A stretch of 64,000 bases of DNA from G963668185 sp963668185 (lineage in GTDB: Bacteria; Chloroflexota; Dehalococcoidia; Lucifugimonadales; G963668185): positions 1,364,001 to 1,428,000 of the forward strand of contig OY764162.1 in NCBI GenBank assembly GCA_963668185.1, in the 5' to 3' direction. Numbering within the stretch: position 1 is the stretch's first letter; each line of letters begins with the position of its first letter. The notes under the pieces are model-generated. The model was not told the origin of the DNA, did no database searches, and saw nothing but the letters and a program-made list of their open reading frames with translations. Shown here one piece after another: positions 34,636-42,061 of this stretch. The translations under genes were made by a program, and so were the position numbers.

Positions 34636-34653
34636 TAGACACATTTGTGTCTA
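34636..34653. promoter_or_regulatory. 18-bp perfect palindrome, candidate operator
   Basis: TAGACACATTTGTGTCTA is a perfect 8-2-8 palindrome, with further partial symmetry outside (GCCG and CGGC). It lies between the HTH gene and the lipoprotein gene, where a dimeric LuxR-type regulator of about this footprint could bind. No second copy was noticed in the window. The surrounding 34569-34796 holds no gene that I can support. Confidence 0.6.
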
Positions 34654-34796
34654 TCGGCGGCTGGGACGCCGAAGTAACTTGGATTCGTGAGGAGGGTAAT
34701 CGGCAACGAAGGGAACAGGCGCGACATTATGCCTGTGACATGCTGAGGATACTTATGAACAACGCAAACATCGGCAACGAAGTTCGGAGAACTAAC

Positions 34797-35846
34797 GTGC
34801 GCTGGGCTATGCCATTCGTCGGCTGCTTCGTAGCCGTGCTGCTACTGGCAGCGGCCTGCCAGAACGTCGGCGTAGAGGAGCAGCAGAACGCGCAGGCGCA
34901 AGCCGAGGCGCGGGCCGCCGAGGAACAGCGAATCAGGGAAGCGCAACTTGCGGAACAGGAAGCCGAGGCGCGGGCCGCCGAGGAACAGAGAATCAAGGAG
35001 CAGCAACTCGCAGAGCTAATCGCAGAACAGGTCTCGGCATGGACCAAGTGCAGGGCCACGACTCCCTACTACTACTCGGCTACCGAACTCACGGACGAGC
35101 ACATCCACGAGGTAAGGCTCAAGTACGACTCAATACTCACGGAGCACGCCTCCTACGTCCTGGGCATCCGAGAAGGATCGCTATACAGCGCGGGCACAGG
35201 GCACCTGGACCAGAGGGGTATCGTCATCTATATCCCGCCCGTAAAGGACCCGGATCACGCATCCGGCCAGTTCGGCATACCGAGTTGCCTGGAGGGCGTC
35301 CCCATACAGGTCGTCAACTCGCCTCTCCCCGACACGATCGAGCAGACCGAAGCCGCTCCTCCGGCGGAATGGCCTGCGGTGGCGCGCAGCATCGAGCCGA
35401 TCTGGGGGGACCGGCTGCGGGAAGCGGCGAGGGCGTGCATGGCCGAGAGCCCCGATTTCGTCACGGAGGAATACATCCGCCGGAAGAATCTTGAGCTTGG
35501 GGAGGGCCGCTGGATCCAAACAGTGAACACGTCCGAGCACACAGAATACGTGGAAGACAAGTACGGGGACTTACTCATGAAGCATCCCTATGCTGAGTGG
35601 ACTAATACAGGAACACTCCGAGAGTACCCATACACCATGGCCATCTACCCAGGGAGATTAAAGGATGTGGACCGGGACGAGGTGCTGATGCCGGCTGAGG
35701 ACGGTGAGATGCGGGAGGTGCGGGTCGTCGAAGTCAACGTCAGAAGGGTCGTGGACCAGCGCGACCTGCCAGCCGGGCAGCGGATACCAAGCTGCCTGGA
35801 GGGCGTTCCCGTGCAAATCATAAAGGGCTACGTCTTCACTTACTAA
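34797..35846 (+). CDS. Lipoprotein with coiled coil and two related C-terminal modules
   Basis: 349 residues from GTG 34797, with GGAGA 6 nt upstream; the frame is open further up without support. The signal peptide ends in a lipobox (LLLAAACQN). A heptad-like segment follows, in which a unit of about 20 residues (AEARAAEEQRIREAQLAEQ) occurs twice through a tandem DNA duplication at about 34900-35005. The rest contains two modules, each ending in an IPSCLEGVPVQI-like motif (about residues 165 and 340), with paired cysteines. I know no function. Predicted to be anchored outside the membrane. Confidence 0.7.
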   Translation: MRWAMPFVGCFVAVLLLAAACQNVGVEEQQNAQAQAEARAAEEQRIREAQLAEQEAEARAAEEQRIKEQQLAELIAEQVSAWTKCRATTPYYYSATELTDEHIHEVRLKYDSILTEHASYVLGIREGSLYSAGTGHLDQRGIVIYIPPVKDPDHASGQFGIPSCLEGVPIQVVNSPLPDTIEQTEAAPPAEWPAVARSIEPIWGDRLREAARACMAESPDFVTEEYIRRKNLELGEGRWIQTVNTSEHTEYVEDKYGDLLMKHPYAEWTNTGTLREYPYTMAIYPGRLKDVDRDEVLMPAEDGEMREVRVVEVNVRRVVDQRDLPAGQRIPSCLEGVPVQIIKGYVFTY

Positions 35847-35862
35847 GCAGGAGGCTTCTGGA

Positions 35863-37344
35863 ATGACAGACTCAAAGACAAACAGCCACAGGCCGCTCGT
35901 GAGCGGAGTGCACATAAAGTGCGGGATTCAACACGCGAATGGCGTCATGGAGAAGTCCGAGGGGACGCTGGCCGGAGTGGCGAGGCGGAACTCCGATAAC
36001 CGGAAGATGCTGGTGACCTGCCAGCACGTGCTGGCAGGAATGACCTCAATCAACAACAAGCCGGCCTACAAGGAGAAACCGTCCGGGACTCGGAGGATGT
36101 ACCAGCCTCTCGTCGATGCGACTGACACGGACGATCTGGTGGGATACGTCTCCACCTACGCTCCTATAGACAGGGACGGGACCAACTTCGTCGACGTCGC
36201 CATGTGCCAACTGTACGAGCCGTCGGACGACGAAGATGGGACGAACAGGGTGACGGCGGAGTTCAAGCTGCACGATCCGTCCGGACACACTACGCACTCC
36301 GACAGGAAGATCATATCCGGCACCATAGAGCCGACCAAAGACATGAAGCTCATACTGGTGGGCGCTGAGGCAGGGGAGATCGAGGTCAAAGTCAAAGAGG
36401 TCGATCGGACGGTAACGGCGAACGGCACCTCTTTTGCCAAAGTTATCGAATTGAGGACTGTGGAAGATGACGAGTACGTCACGAAGGGAGACTCAGGCGC
36501 GGGGTGCTTCCTTGAAACTAGCCAGGGGTCGGGGCTGTTTCAACTAGCCTGCATCATGTTCGGCGGTGAATACGGCACCCTCACGGAACCCGACCGCAGC
36601 AGAACAGCCTACGCGTTCTCCGCGTTGGAGGCGGAGAACGCGCTGGACATTAGGTTTGGAGACCCAGAACTAGGAGGAATAGAAATGGGCAAGAGTTGGA
36701 TAATCGACGAATACTTCCAAGCGGGAGAGGCGCTTCACTGCGGGGACGTCGCGGTGATGCGAGGGCGGGCGGGCCATCCGCGCGTGTACAAGGCGAGCGC
36801 CGTCAACAAGGGGCGCATCATCGGCATCGTGCACACGCCCCCGAGCAAGAGTGTGGGAGACGAAATAGCCAGGGCAGGCGCGACGCGAGCGGCAGACCAG
36901 TTCGTCCCGATCGTGGTCAAGGGAGTGGCCAAGACGCTCTCGGCGGGCATGATCGGGCTGGGCGATCCGGTGGTGGCTTCGGCTACCAGGAGCAGGCCTG
37001 CCGGCACAGGCAAGGGCGGCGTAGCAACGGTGGAGGCGGTAAACAACGCGCCGACGGCCAACGCCGTGGCTACTCCCTCGAAGGTTGTCCAGAACGCTGC
37101 GGTGACCCTGAACGGCTCAGGGAGCAGCGATCCCGACACCGGCGACACGCTGAGCTACGAGTGGAAGCAGACAGAGGGAGCCACCGTCGAGTTGAGCGGG
37201 GCGACGGCGGCCAGCGCCACATTCTCGGCGCCTGCCGCCCCCGATAAGCTGAAGTTCACGCTGACTGTGACGGACAAGCACGGGGCGCAGGACACCGACA
37301 CGGTGACCGTGACGGTGGCGAAGCCCCCGGCTTCAAAGCAGTAA
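35863..37344 (+). CDS. Chymotrypsin-fold protease - phage decoration-like - PKD fusion protein
   Basis: 493 residues. Residues 1-265 look like a trypsin-like serine protease with the triad H55 (TCQHVLAG), D111 (NFVDVAM) and S211 (KGDSGAGC). Residues about 278-375 (YFQAGEALHCGDVAV, KGRIIGIV, FVPIVVKGVAKTLSAG, GLGDPV) resemble DUF2190, a family of phage capsid decoration or stabilising proteins. Residues 396-486 form a PKD/Ig-like domain (GSGSSDPDTGDTLSYEWKQ, DTVTVTV). No signal peptide. It follows the lipoprotein gene by 16 bp. The C-terminal part appears to have its own start (see the nested gene at 36685). Domain assignment is by eye. Confidence 0.72.
   Translation: MTDSKTNSHRPLVSGVHIKCGIQHANGVMEKSEGTLAGVARRNSDNRKMLVTCQHVLAGMTSINNKPAYKEKPSGTRRMYQPLVDATDTDDLVGYVSTYAPIDRDGTNFVDVAMCQLYEPSDDEDGTNRVTAEFKLHDPSGHTTHSDRKIISGTIEPTKDMKLILVGAEAGEIEVKVKEVDRTVTANGTSFAKVIELRTVEDDEYVTKGDSGAGCFLETSQGSGLFQLACIMFGGEYGTLTEPDRSRTAYAFSALEAENALDIRFGDPELGGIEMGKSWIIDEYFQAGEALHCGDVAVMRGRAGHPRVYKASAVNKGRIIGIVHTPPSKSVGDEIARAGATRAADQFVPIVVKGVAKTLSAGMIGLGDPVVASATRSRPAGTGKGGVATVEAVNNAPTANAVATPSKVVQNAAVTLNGSGSSDPDTGDTLSYEWKQTEGATVELSGATAASATFSAPAAPDKLKFTLTVTDKHGAQDTDTVTVTVAKPPASKQ
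36685..37344 (+). CDS. Nested in-frame product: decoration-like plus PKD domains
   Basis: Within the protease gene, AGGAGG at 36672-36677 stands 7 nt before an in-frame ATG at 36685, at the exact boundary between protease and decoration-like domain. Initiation here would give a separate 219-residue protein (MGKSWIIDEYFQAGEALHCG...). Tailed phages use the same trick, for example lambda C and Nu3, where a capsid protease gene contains an independently started scaffold. The internal ribosome site is as strong as any in the cassette. Expression is inferred. Confidence 0.55.
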   Translation: MGKSWIIDEYFQAGEALHCGDVAVMRGRAGHPRVYKASAVNKGRIIGIVHTPPSKSVGDEIARAGATRAADQFVPIVVKGVAKTLSAGMIGLGDPVVASATRSRPAGTGKGGVATVEAVNNAPTANAVATPSKVVQNAAVTLNGSGSSDPDTGDTLSYEWKQTEGATVELSGATAASATFSAPAAPDKLKFTLTVTDKHGAQDTDTVTVTVAKPPASKQ

Positions 37345-37471
37345 CCCGGAAAGGAGGGCAGGCAGTAACGGCAAAGAACGCCCCAAGGGCCTGACCGGGC
37401 CTGCGGAGTGTTCTCAGAATCGAGCAGCGAGTTTCGACCGACAAGGTTAAATCAGATAGGAGGTTACAACG

Positions 37472-38185
37472 ATGTGTCCTGATCCCCCAGTTGGCCCACC
37501 GGGTCCGCGAGGTCCGAGGGGCCCCAAAGGCGACAAAGGCGACCCTGGCCCGCCTGGGCCGAAGGGCGACAGAGGGCTGCGAGGCTACAGAGGTTACAAG
37601 GGCAATACCGGCTCGCAAGGGCCGAAAGGCAACCCCGGCTCACCAGGGCCGAAGGGCAACCCCGGCTCACAGGGGCCGAAGGGCAACCCCGGCAGCACAG
37701 GCTCGCAGGGGCCGCAAGGCTCCACTGGATTGCGAGGGCCGCGAGGCTATACCGGCCTGCAAGGGCCGAAGGGCGACAAGGGCGATACCGGCGCCCAGGG
37801 GCCGGCCGGGGAGTCGATACCCAGTTACGGCGAGTCTGAAATGGACCTCTACCTTCGCGTGGGGCGAGGCGCGAACACCAAGCCGGTGCTGGTCTGGAGC
37901 ACTGCGTCGTCCGGCGGTACGGGCCCGCAAGGTCCGAAGGGCGACAAGGGCGACAAGGGCGACACCGGCGCCGCAGGTCCGAAGGGCGATAAGGGTGACA
38001 CCGGCGCCCAGGGTCCGACCGGGCCGGCAGGCCCGCAGGGGCCTCAGGGCGTAAGGGGGCCGGCGTCGGTCCACCTGCACCCCACCTACGCGCCGCACAG
38101 GGCCGTGGTGATCGGCAAGTGCCTGACGATAGTCTCCTCGGCCACGCCCCAGGAGATCGACGTGCTGGTCGATATGGCCGGGTGA
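37472..38185 (+). CDS. Collagen-like triple-helix protein
   Basis: 237 residues. After MCPDPPV come about 36 uninterrupted Gly-X-Y triplets (GPK, GDK, GNP, GSQ types), then a non-collagen insert of about 33 residues (SYGESEMDLYLRVGRGANT), then about 17 more triplets. A globular C-terminus ends PQEIDVLVDMAG. Collagen-like repeats form trimeric fibres in phage tail fibres and bacterial surface proteins. No signal peptide, which favours a phage-type structural role. AGGAGG lies 9 nt upstream of the ATG. A hairpin terminator follows. The G-rich repeats will be prone to length changes. Confidence 0.88.
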   Translation: MCPDPPVGPPGPRGPRGPKGDKGDPGPPGPKGDRGLRGYRGYKGNTGSQGPKGNPGSPGPKGNPGSQGPKGNPGSTGSQGPQGSTGLRGPRGYTGLQGPKGDKGDTGAQGPAGESIPSYGESEMDLYLRVGRGANTKPVLVWSTASSGGTGPQGPKGDKGDKGDTGAAGPKGDKGDTGAQGPTGPAGPQGPQGVRGPASVHLHPTYAPHRAVVIGKCLTIVSSATPQEIDVLVDMAG

Positions 38186-38268
38186 CGCCAACCCGCCGGC
38201 CGCGGGGCCCTGAGATGGGCGCAGGGCCTCGCGGCGGCCAAGCCCGGAGGGCGACAGCGCTCCGGCAA

Positions 38269-38300
38269 GGGCCTGGGGGATCTTCTTCCAGGCCCTCTTT
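38269..38300 (+). terminator. Rho-independent terminator after the collagen-like gene
   Basis: GGGCCTGG and CCAGGCCC form an 8-bp stem with an 11-nt loop, followed by TCTTT. It separates the lipoprotein-protease-collagen unit from promoter P2 just downstream. Confidence 0.8.
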
Positions 38301-38312
38301 CATTGCAGACTA

Positions 38313-38341
38313 TTGACATAACAGAACTTTTGCACTATCTT
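38313..38341 (+). promoter_or_regulatory. Sigma-70 promoter P2 (duplicate of P1, leaderless type)
   Basis: TTGACA at 38313-38318, 17-bp spacer, TATCTT at 38336-38341, and ATG of the next gene at 38349, 7 nt after the -10. Spacer and flanks are nearly the same as P1. The geometry predicts mRNA that begins at or within a base or two of the ATG. Confidence 0.8.
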
Positions 38342-38348
38342 AGAATAC

Positions 38349-38843
38349 ATGTACGGCAATAACGGGACGATAAGACGCATTCGACTGCCCGGCGGCCACT
38401 GGGCGGACATCGAGACACGCCCCACGGTGGGCGACGTCGCCGCCATCCGGCGCCTGCTGGACGAGCGGCCGGACGTGGAGGAGGCCGCCCTGGCGGTGCT
38501 GGTGCGCGGCTGGTCGCTGGACGACGAGCCGTGCCCTGAATCGTTCCGCGCCCTCGAACCGCGCTACGCGAGGCCGATCCTGGAGTTCTTCGCCAACGAT
38601 GTCGCTCCCCGGCTGGGGCCCATCGACGCATATCGGGAGTCGGGCGAGCTTTTCGCGGCGATGAAGCGGCGCGCGCCGCTCCCGTGCGGCTACGAGGAGG
38701 CGCGGCTGGTGCACGAGACCGGCCTGCCGTGGACGGCGCTGCGAGACCAGCCGTGGGACCTGACGCAGCGGCTGCTCGTGTACAGGAAGGCGCTGGAAGC
38801 GGCGTCGGCCCGGTCGTGCGGCCCGGAGGCCGGCAATGACTGA
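38349..38843 (+). CDS. Phage tail assembly-like protein, function unknown
   Basis: 164 residues, MYGNNGTIRRIRLPGGHWADIETRP onward. It is mostly helical and acidic/arginine-rich (VGDVAAIRRLLDERPDVEEAALAVLVRGWSLD). Size and position just before a tail-like gene recall the tail assembly chaperone slot of phages, but no motif confirms it. It starts directly at the predicted transcription start of P2 without a Shine-Dalgarno. Its end overlaps the next gene by 8 bp. Confidence 0.6.
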   Translation: MYGNNGTIRRIRLPGGHWADIETRPTVGDVAAIRRLLDERPDVEEAALAVLVRGWSLDDEPCPESFRALEPRYARPILEFFANDVAPRLGPIDAYRESGELFAAMKRRAPLPCGYEEARLVHETGLPWTALRDQPWDLTQRLLVYRKALEAASARSCGPEAGND

Positions 38844-39102
38844 CGCCGAGGACCTGCAGCGCCTGCGGAGAGCGGCGGCGGCCGGGCTGAGGCGCGCGGC
38901 GTCGGCGTTCGGCGAGCCGTTCGCGGGGCAGGCGATCGCCTCGCCGGCGGCCCGGCATCGCGCGGCCACCGGCAGATCCGGCAACGTGCGGTCGATCGGC
39001 ATCACACTGGACAACGAGCTGGCCGTCCAGGAACTGGTCAACCTGCTTCTGCCCGCGATAGAGAACGCGCTCAGGAACCGGCGCGACATCGGAGCGCCCT
39101 AG
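38836..39102 (+). CDS. Small protein of the tail-like unit, function unknown
   Basis: 88 residues, MTDAEDLQRLRRAAAAGLRRAA to the end. The N-terminal helix is shared with the HTH protein at 34332. The second half (LAVQELVNLLLPAIENALRNRR) is an amphipathic helix. It overlaps the preceding gene and abuts the next, so the three genes are one coupled unit. A tape-measure or assembly helper is conceivable, but nothing proves it. Confidence 0.55.
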   Translation: MTDAEDLQRLRRAAAAGLRRAASAFGEPFAGQAIASPAARHRAATGRSGNVRSIGITLDNELAVQELVNLLLPAIENALRNRRDIGAP

Positions 39103-41076
39103 ATGCCCAAGCCGTTCGTACAGGTCCTCACCCGCCGCGCTAACTGGTACGACATCACCGGCGACGTCCGGGCGCTGTCGATCGAGCAGTTCAGGGACCT
39201 GCGCACCGAGTACATGAACGGCCGCGTCCTGGACATGGAGCTGAACAACGCGCACGGCAGGTACAGCCCGGCGGGCAGGCGGCGGACGGACACGGGCCTG
39301 CAACTGGGCCAGCCGCTCTGGGCGAGGTGCTGGTACCCGTACGACAGCTTCGGCGGCGCGGCGGGCGCGGCGCTCGGCGGCCGCTCGCCCGGCGACGACC
39401 GGGGCTGGACGTGGACCAACGCGGGCCGCGTCATCGCGCTGGACGGCTCCGGCGCGGCGCGCACGTCGGCCGCGGGAACGGGGCGCCTGCTGGCGCACGT
39501 GGATTTCGACGACACGGACGTGACGATCGCCTCTCACATAACGATGGGGCAAAGCTCCAACAAGACGGGCGTGTGCGTGCGGTTCGCGGACGCGGACAAC
39601 TACGCGTACGCGGCGGCGAGCCGGACGGGGGTGGAACTCAGAAAGCGAGTCGGCGGGACGGACTCGCGGGTGTCCGGCCCGGTGTCGTTCGCAAAGACGT
39701 GGAACGCCGGCGAAACGCGGCTGCTCTGCGTGGAGCTTCACGGCTCGCGCGTGTTCGTGACGGCGGACAGGGAGGCCGTGATCGAGGCCGATCTGGATGA
39801 CGCGGCCATCAACTCGGCCACGAAGCACGGCCTGTTCGCCGGGGACCACAACGACCACAAATGGCTCGACTTCGGAGGCTACCGTGGCCTGTTCTACGGC
39901 GTCGTGAGCAAGGTCAGGCCGAGGCCGGGCAGGAACAGGCAGTACTGCTACGCTCAGGCGCACGACGACTTCGAGCGCGCCAAGCGCGTGGAGCTGCGCA
40001 GCTACAACGTGGCGGCGGTCACGACGTCGAACTACCACCACCGCATCCTGGACTACGGCGGCGCGGGGCAGGCCCGGCGCCTGGGCACGCTCCGTCGGCT
40101 GAACGACGGCGAGTTCCAGGACTACCAGCCGGTCACGGACAGCCTGCTGGCGGCCATATACCGGCTCCAGGATGAGGAGGACGGGCTGTTCTACGTGGAT
40201 GGCAACGGCTTCTACCGCTTCGAGGAGCGGGGCCACAGGACGCGGGCCCCGCACACAGCCAGCAAGGCAGTGTACCGGGACGCCTACAACGGCTCAGACG
40301 CGGCCTTCACGGACGAGGAGTGGGAGGAGGGCACGGACCACGTGGAGAACGTCGTCGTGGCCCGGTACCGCCGGGGAACGCCCAGCGCGGGCGTGGTCAA
40401 GCTCTGGCAGTCGGGCCGCGCGTTCGACGGCGGCAGGGCGATCCGCTTCCTGGCGGGCGAGACCTTGACCGTCGTGGCGAACATCGACGAGGGCGAGTAC
40501 GACGCCGCGTTTCATGTCGTCACGCCCCTTTCGACGGGCGACTTCCAGGCGAACTCGAAGCCGGACGGCACGGGCGTGAACCTGACGAGCGACATTACGG
40601 CGGCGGTGACCGACTCGGGCCGGTACTGGGCCAGCGCGGTCAAGATCCGGATCGCCGCCGCGGACCCGCTGTCTTACGGCACCGAGGGCTACGTCACGCG
40701 GCTACGGCTCAGGGGCAGGGCGGTGAAGCTGCTCGGCCCGTCGGAGGTGGAGGCCTCGGACGCGGCGTCCGTCGGCACGTTCGGGGAGCGCAGGAGGGTG
40801 TTCAGGTGCAACTTCATCACGAATCACGAGGAGGCCGCGCTTCTCGCGAAGTCGCGGCTCGCGCGCCGCAAACAGCCCCGCCCGGCTATGGCGCTCGACC
40901 TTGCCGCCGGCGACAAGGCGACGCTGCATCACATGATCCAACGAGGCATTTCGGACAGGGTCACAGTGCGGACGCCGGCTCTGGGCATCGACGGCGACTT
41001 CTTCATAGAGGGCGAAGGCTGGCGCTTCTCCGGCGGCATGCGCACCGTGCAGCGCCTCCAGTTGAGGGCCGCGTGA
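39103..41076 (+). CDS. Tail/baseplate-like structural protein with LamG-like insert
   Basis: 657 residues. The first 75 residues (VQVLTRRANWYDITGDVRALSI, MNGRVLDMELNNAHGRYSP) look like the start of phage minor tail or baseplate hub proteins, which describe segments of a local geometry. Residues about 80-260 form a LamG/concanavalin-like sandwich (ASHITMGQSSNKTGVCVRFADADNYAYAA, WNAGETRLLCVELHGSRVFV). The rest is beta-rich and ends FIEGEGWRFSGGMRTVQRLQL, typical of a tail hub closing strand. I infer a carbohydrate- or surface-contacting structural protein. No capsid, portal or terminase gene is nearby. Confidence 0.65.
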   Translation: MPKPFVQVLTRRANWYDITGDVRALSIEQFRDLRTEYMNGRVLDMELNNAHGRYSPAGRRRTDTGLQLGQPLWARCWYPYDSFGGAAGAALGGRSPGDDRGWTWTNAGRVIALDGSGAARTSAAGTGRLLAHVDFDDTDVTIASHITMGQSSNKTGVCVRFADADNYAYAAASRTGVELRKRVGGTDSRVSGPVSFAKTWNAGETRLLCVELHGSRVFVTADREAVIEADLDDAAINSATKHGLFAGDHNDHKWLDFGGYRGLFYGVVSKVRPRPGRNRQYCYAQAHDDFERAKRVELRSYNVAAVTTSNYHHRILDYGGAGQARRLGTLRRLNDGEFQDYQPVTDSLLAAIYRLQDEEDGLFYVDGNGFYRFEERGHRTRAPHTASKAVYRDAYNGSDAAFTDEEWEEGTDHVENVVVARYRRGTPSAGVVKLWQSGRAFDGGRAIRFLAGETLTVVANIDEGEYDAAFHVVTPLSTGDFQANSKPDGTGVNLTSDITAAVTDSGRYWASAVKIRIAAADPLSYGTEGYVTRLRLRGRAVKLLGPSEVEASDAASVGTFGERRRVFRCNFITNHEEAALLAKSRLARRKQPRPAMALDLAAGDKATLHHMIQRGISDRVTVRTPALGIDGDFFIEGEGWRFSGGMRTVQRLQLRAA

Positions 41077-41122
41077 CGCATCGCAACAGGTTCTTTGGAC
41101 GATACAGGGAGGTGGGAAGGCA

Positions 41123-41344
41123 ATGGACATAGACATCGCACCGTTCATAAACGCGGGGGTGCCGGGCGTACTGCTTGCCTGGTTCATGTTCCGCCTGGAA
41201 CGGATACTGAACCGCTTCGACAGGACGATCGCGCTGGCCGCGCGCGCCGTGATCAGGTTGCTGGAACGCGAGGACCCCTCGGCGGCTTCGCGGCTGAGCA
41301 AGGCCATGTCCCGCACGAACGGCGACGGGAGCAACGGAGATTGA
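41123..41344 (+). CDS. Small membrane protein, holin-like
   Basis: 73 residues with one N-terminal hydrophobic segment (FINAGVPGVLLAWFMFRLERIL) followed by a basic amphipathic helix and a polar tail (KAMSRTNGDGSNGD). GGGAGG lies upstream. Size and layout are those of class III holins or small phage membrane proteins, and it follows the tail-like gene by 46 bp. Function inferred from place and shape only. Confidence 0.6.
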   Translation: MDIDIAPFINAGVPGVLLAWFMFRLERILNRFDRTIALAARAVIRLLEREDPSAASRLSKAMSRTNGDGSNGD

Positions 41345-41360
41345 GCCTGGTGATATGCTC

Positions 41361-41389
41361 TTGACTCAGAAGGACACCTGACATAGTGT
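41361..41389 (+). promoter_or_regulatory. Possible promoter of the 61-residue protein
   Basis: TTGACT at 41361-41366 and TAGTGT at 41384-41389 with a 17-bp spacer. The -35 is good and the -10 weak. Only moderate support. Confidence 0.35.
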
Positions 41390-41408
41390 AGAAATAGAAG
41401 GACAGACC

Positions 41409-41594
41409 ATGGCCACGACAGATCAACGCGTCAGCTACATTGAAGGCAGGCTTGAGTCTTTGGCGACGAAAGAGGACCTGGCTGAGATGAAGGCCGAGAT
41501 TCGCGGAGACCTCAACAGAGTCATCTTCGGAGTAGCTGGCCTGCAGTTCCTCGGCCTCGGCGCCGTGGCCGCCATCATTCGGTTCTTGGGCTAG
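41409..41594 (+). CDS. Small coiled-coil plus transmembrane protein
   Basis: 61 residues: a heptad-rich N-terminus (VSYIEGRLESLATKEDLAEMKAEIRGDLNRVI) and one C-terminal membrane helix (LQFLGLGAVAAIIRFLG). The TKEDLA pattern recurs in the 60-residue protein at 63266-63448, which has the same layout. AAGGAC precedes the ATG. Such proteins are common next to phage-type lysis genes and toxin-like loci; role unknown. It ends the cassette. Confidence 0.65.
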   Translation: MATTDQRVSYIEGRLESLATKEDLAEMKAEIRGDLNRVIFGVAGLQFLGLGAVAAIIRFLG

Positions 41595-41647
41595 CTCCAC
41601 TTCAACTTGCAGTTGCGCATATTCCCGCGCGTACCCTCTGAGGCCGT

Positions 41648-42061
41648 TTACGTCGCGAAGTGCGGCAGCATCCAGCCGAATACGCCCGCGAACATCGCGC
41701 CGGTCAGCACGGTCTGCAACCGCGCCGGCCTGATCAGCAGCAGCGCGGGAGGCATGGCCAGCGCCGCGATCGCGGCCACGACGACAGTGTAGAACATGTT
41801 CGGGCTGCCAAGGCCGCCGCCCGGGGCCGCGTTCTCCGACGCCACGAACAGCAGGGCGAGCAACATGCCAGCCGCGCCCCATACCGGGTACGACAGCACC
41901 ACCACGGGCATGACCAGCCGCATCGGCGAGTGCCGCTCCAGCAGGCGGAGCATCACCGGCGGCGGATCGTCCGCCAGCCTGACCACGGCCCAGGCCCCGA
42001 GCGTCACGAAGATGGACGCCATGAACGCGCCGCAGGCAAGACCGACGACCAGCTCGTTCAC
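41648..42061 (-). CDS. Integral membrane protein, unknown function
   Basis: 137 residues from GTG 42061, with about four hydrophobic helices (LVVGLACGAFMASIFVTLGAWAVV, LVMPVVVLSYPVWGAAGMLLALLFV, FYTVVVAAIAALAMPPALLLI, VLTGAMFAGVFGWMLP). The frame is open far upstream within ispE, but the GTG overlaps the ispE stop (GTGA), the coupling seen elsewhere here. Last gene of the rsmA-ispE unit. Confidence 0.7.
   Translation of the reverse strand: MNELVVGLACGAFMASIFVTLGAWAVVRLADDPPPVMLRLLERHSPMRLVMPVVVLSYPVWGAAGMLLALLFVASENAAPGGGLGSPNMFYTVVVAAIAALAMPPALLLIRPARLQTVLTGAMFAGVFGWMLPHFAT

Noticed and set aside
37501..38060. Short periodic repeats in the collagen-like gene as a possible CRISPR array
   Set aside because: The period is 9 bp and codes for Gly-X-Y; there are no spacers, and no cas genes occur in the window.
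38335..40254. Long open frame (639 codons) antisense to the tail-like gene
   Set aside because: Composition typical of a shadow frame. The plus-strand frame has domain structure, ribosome sites and coupling with its neighbours.
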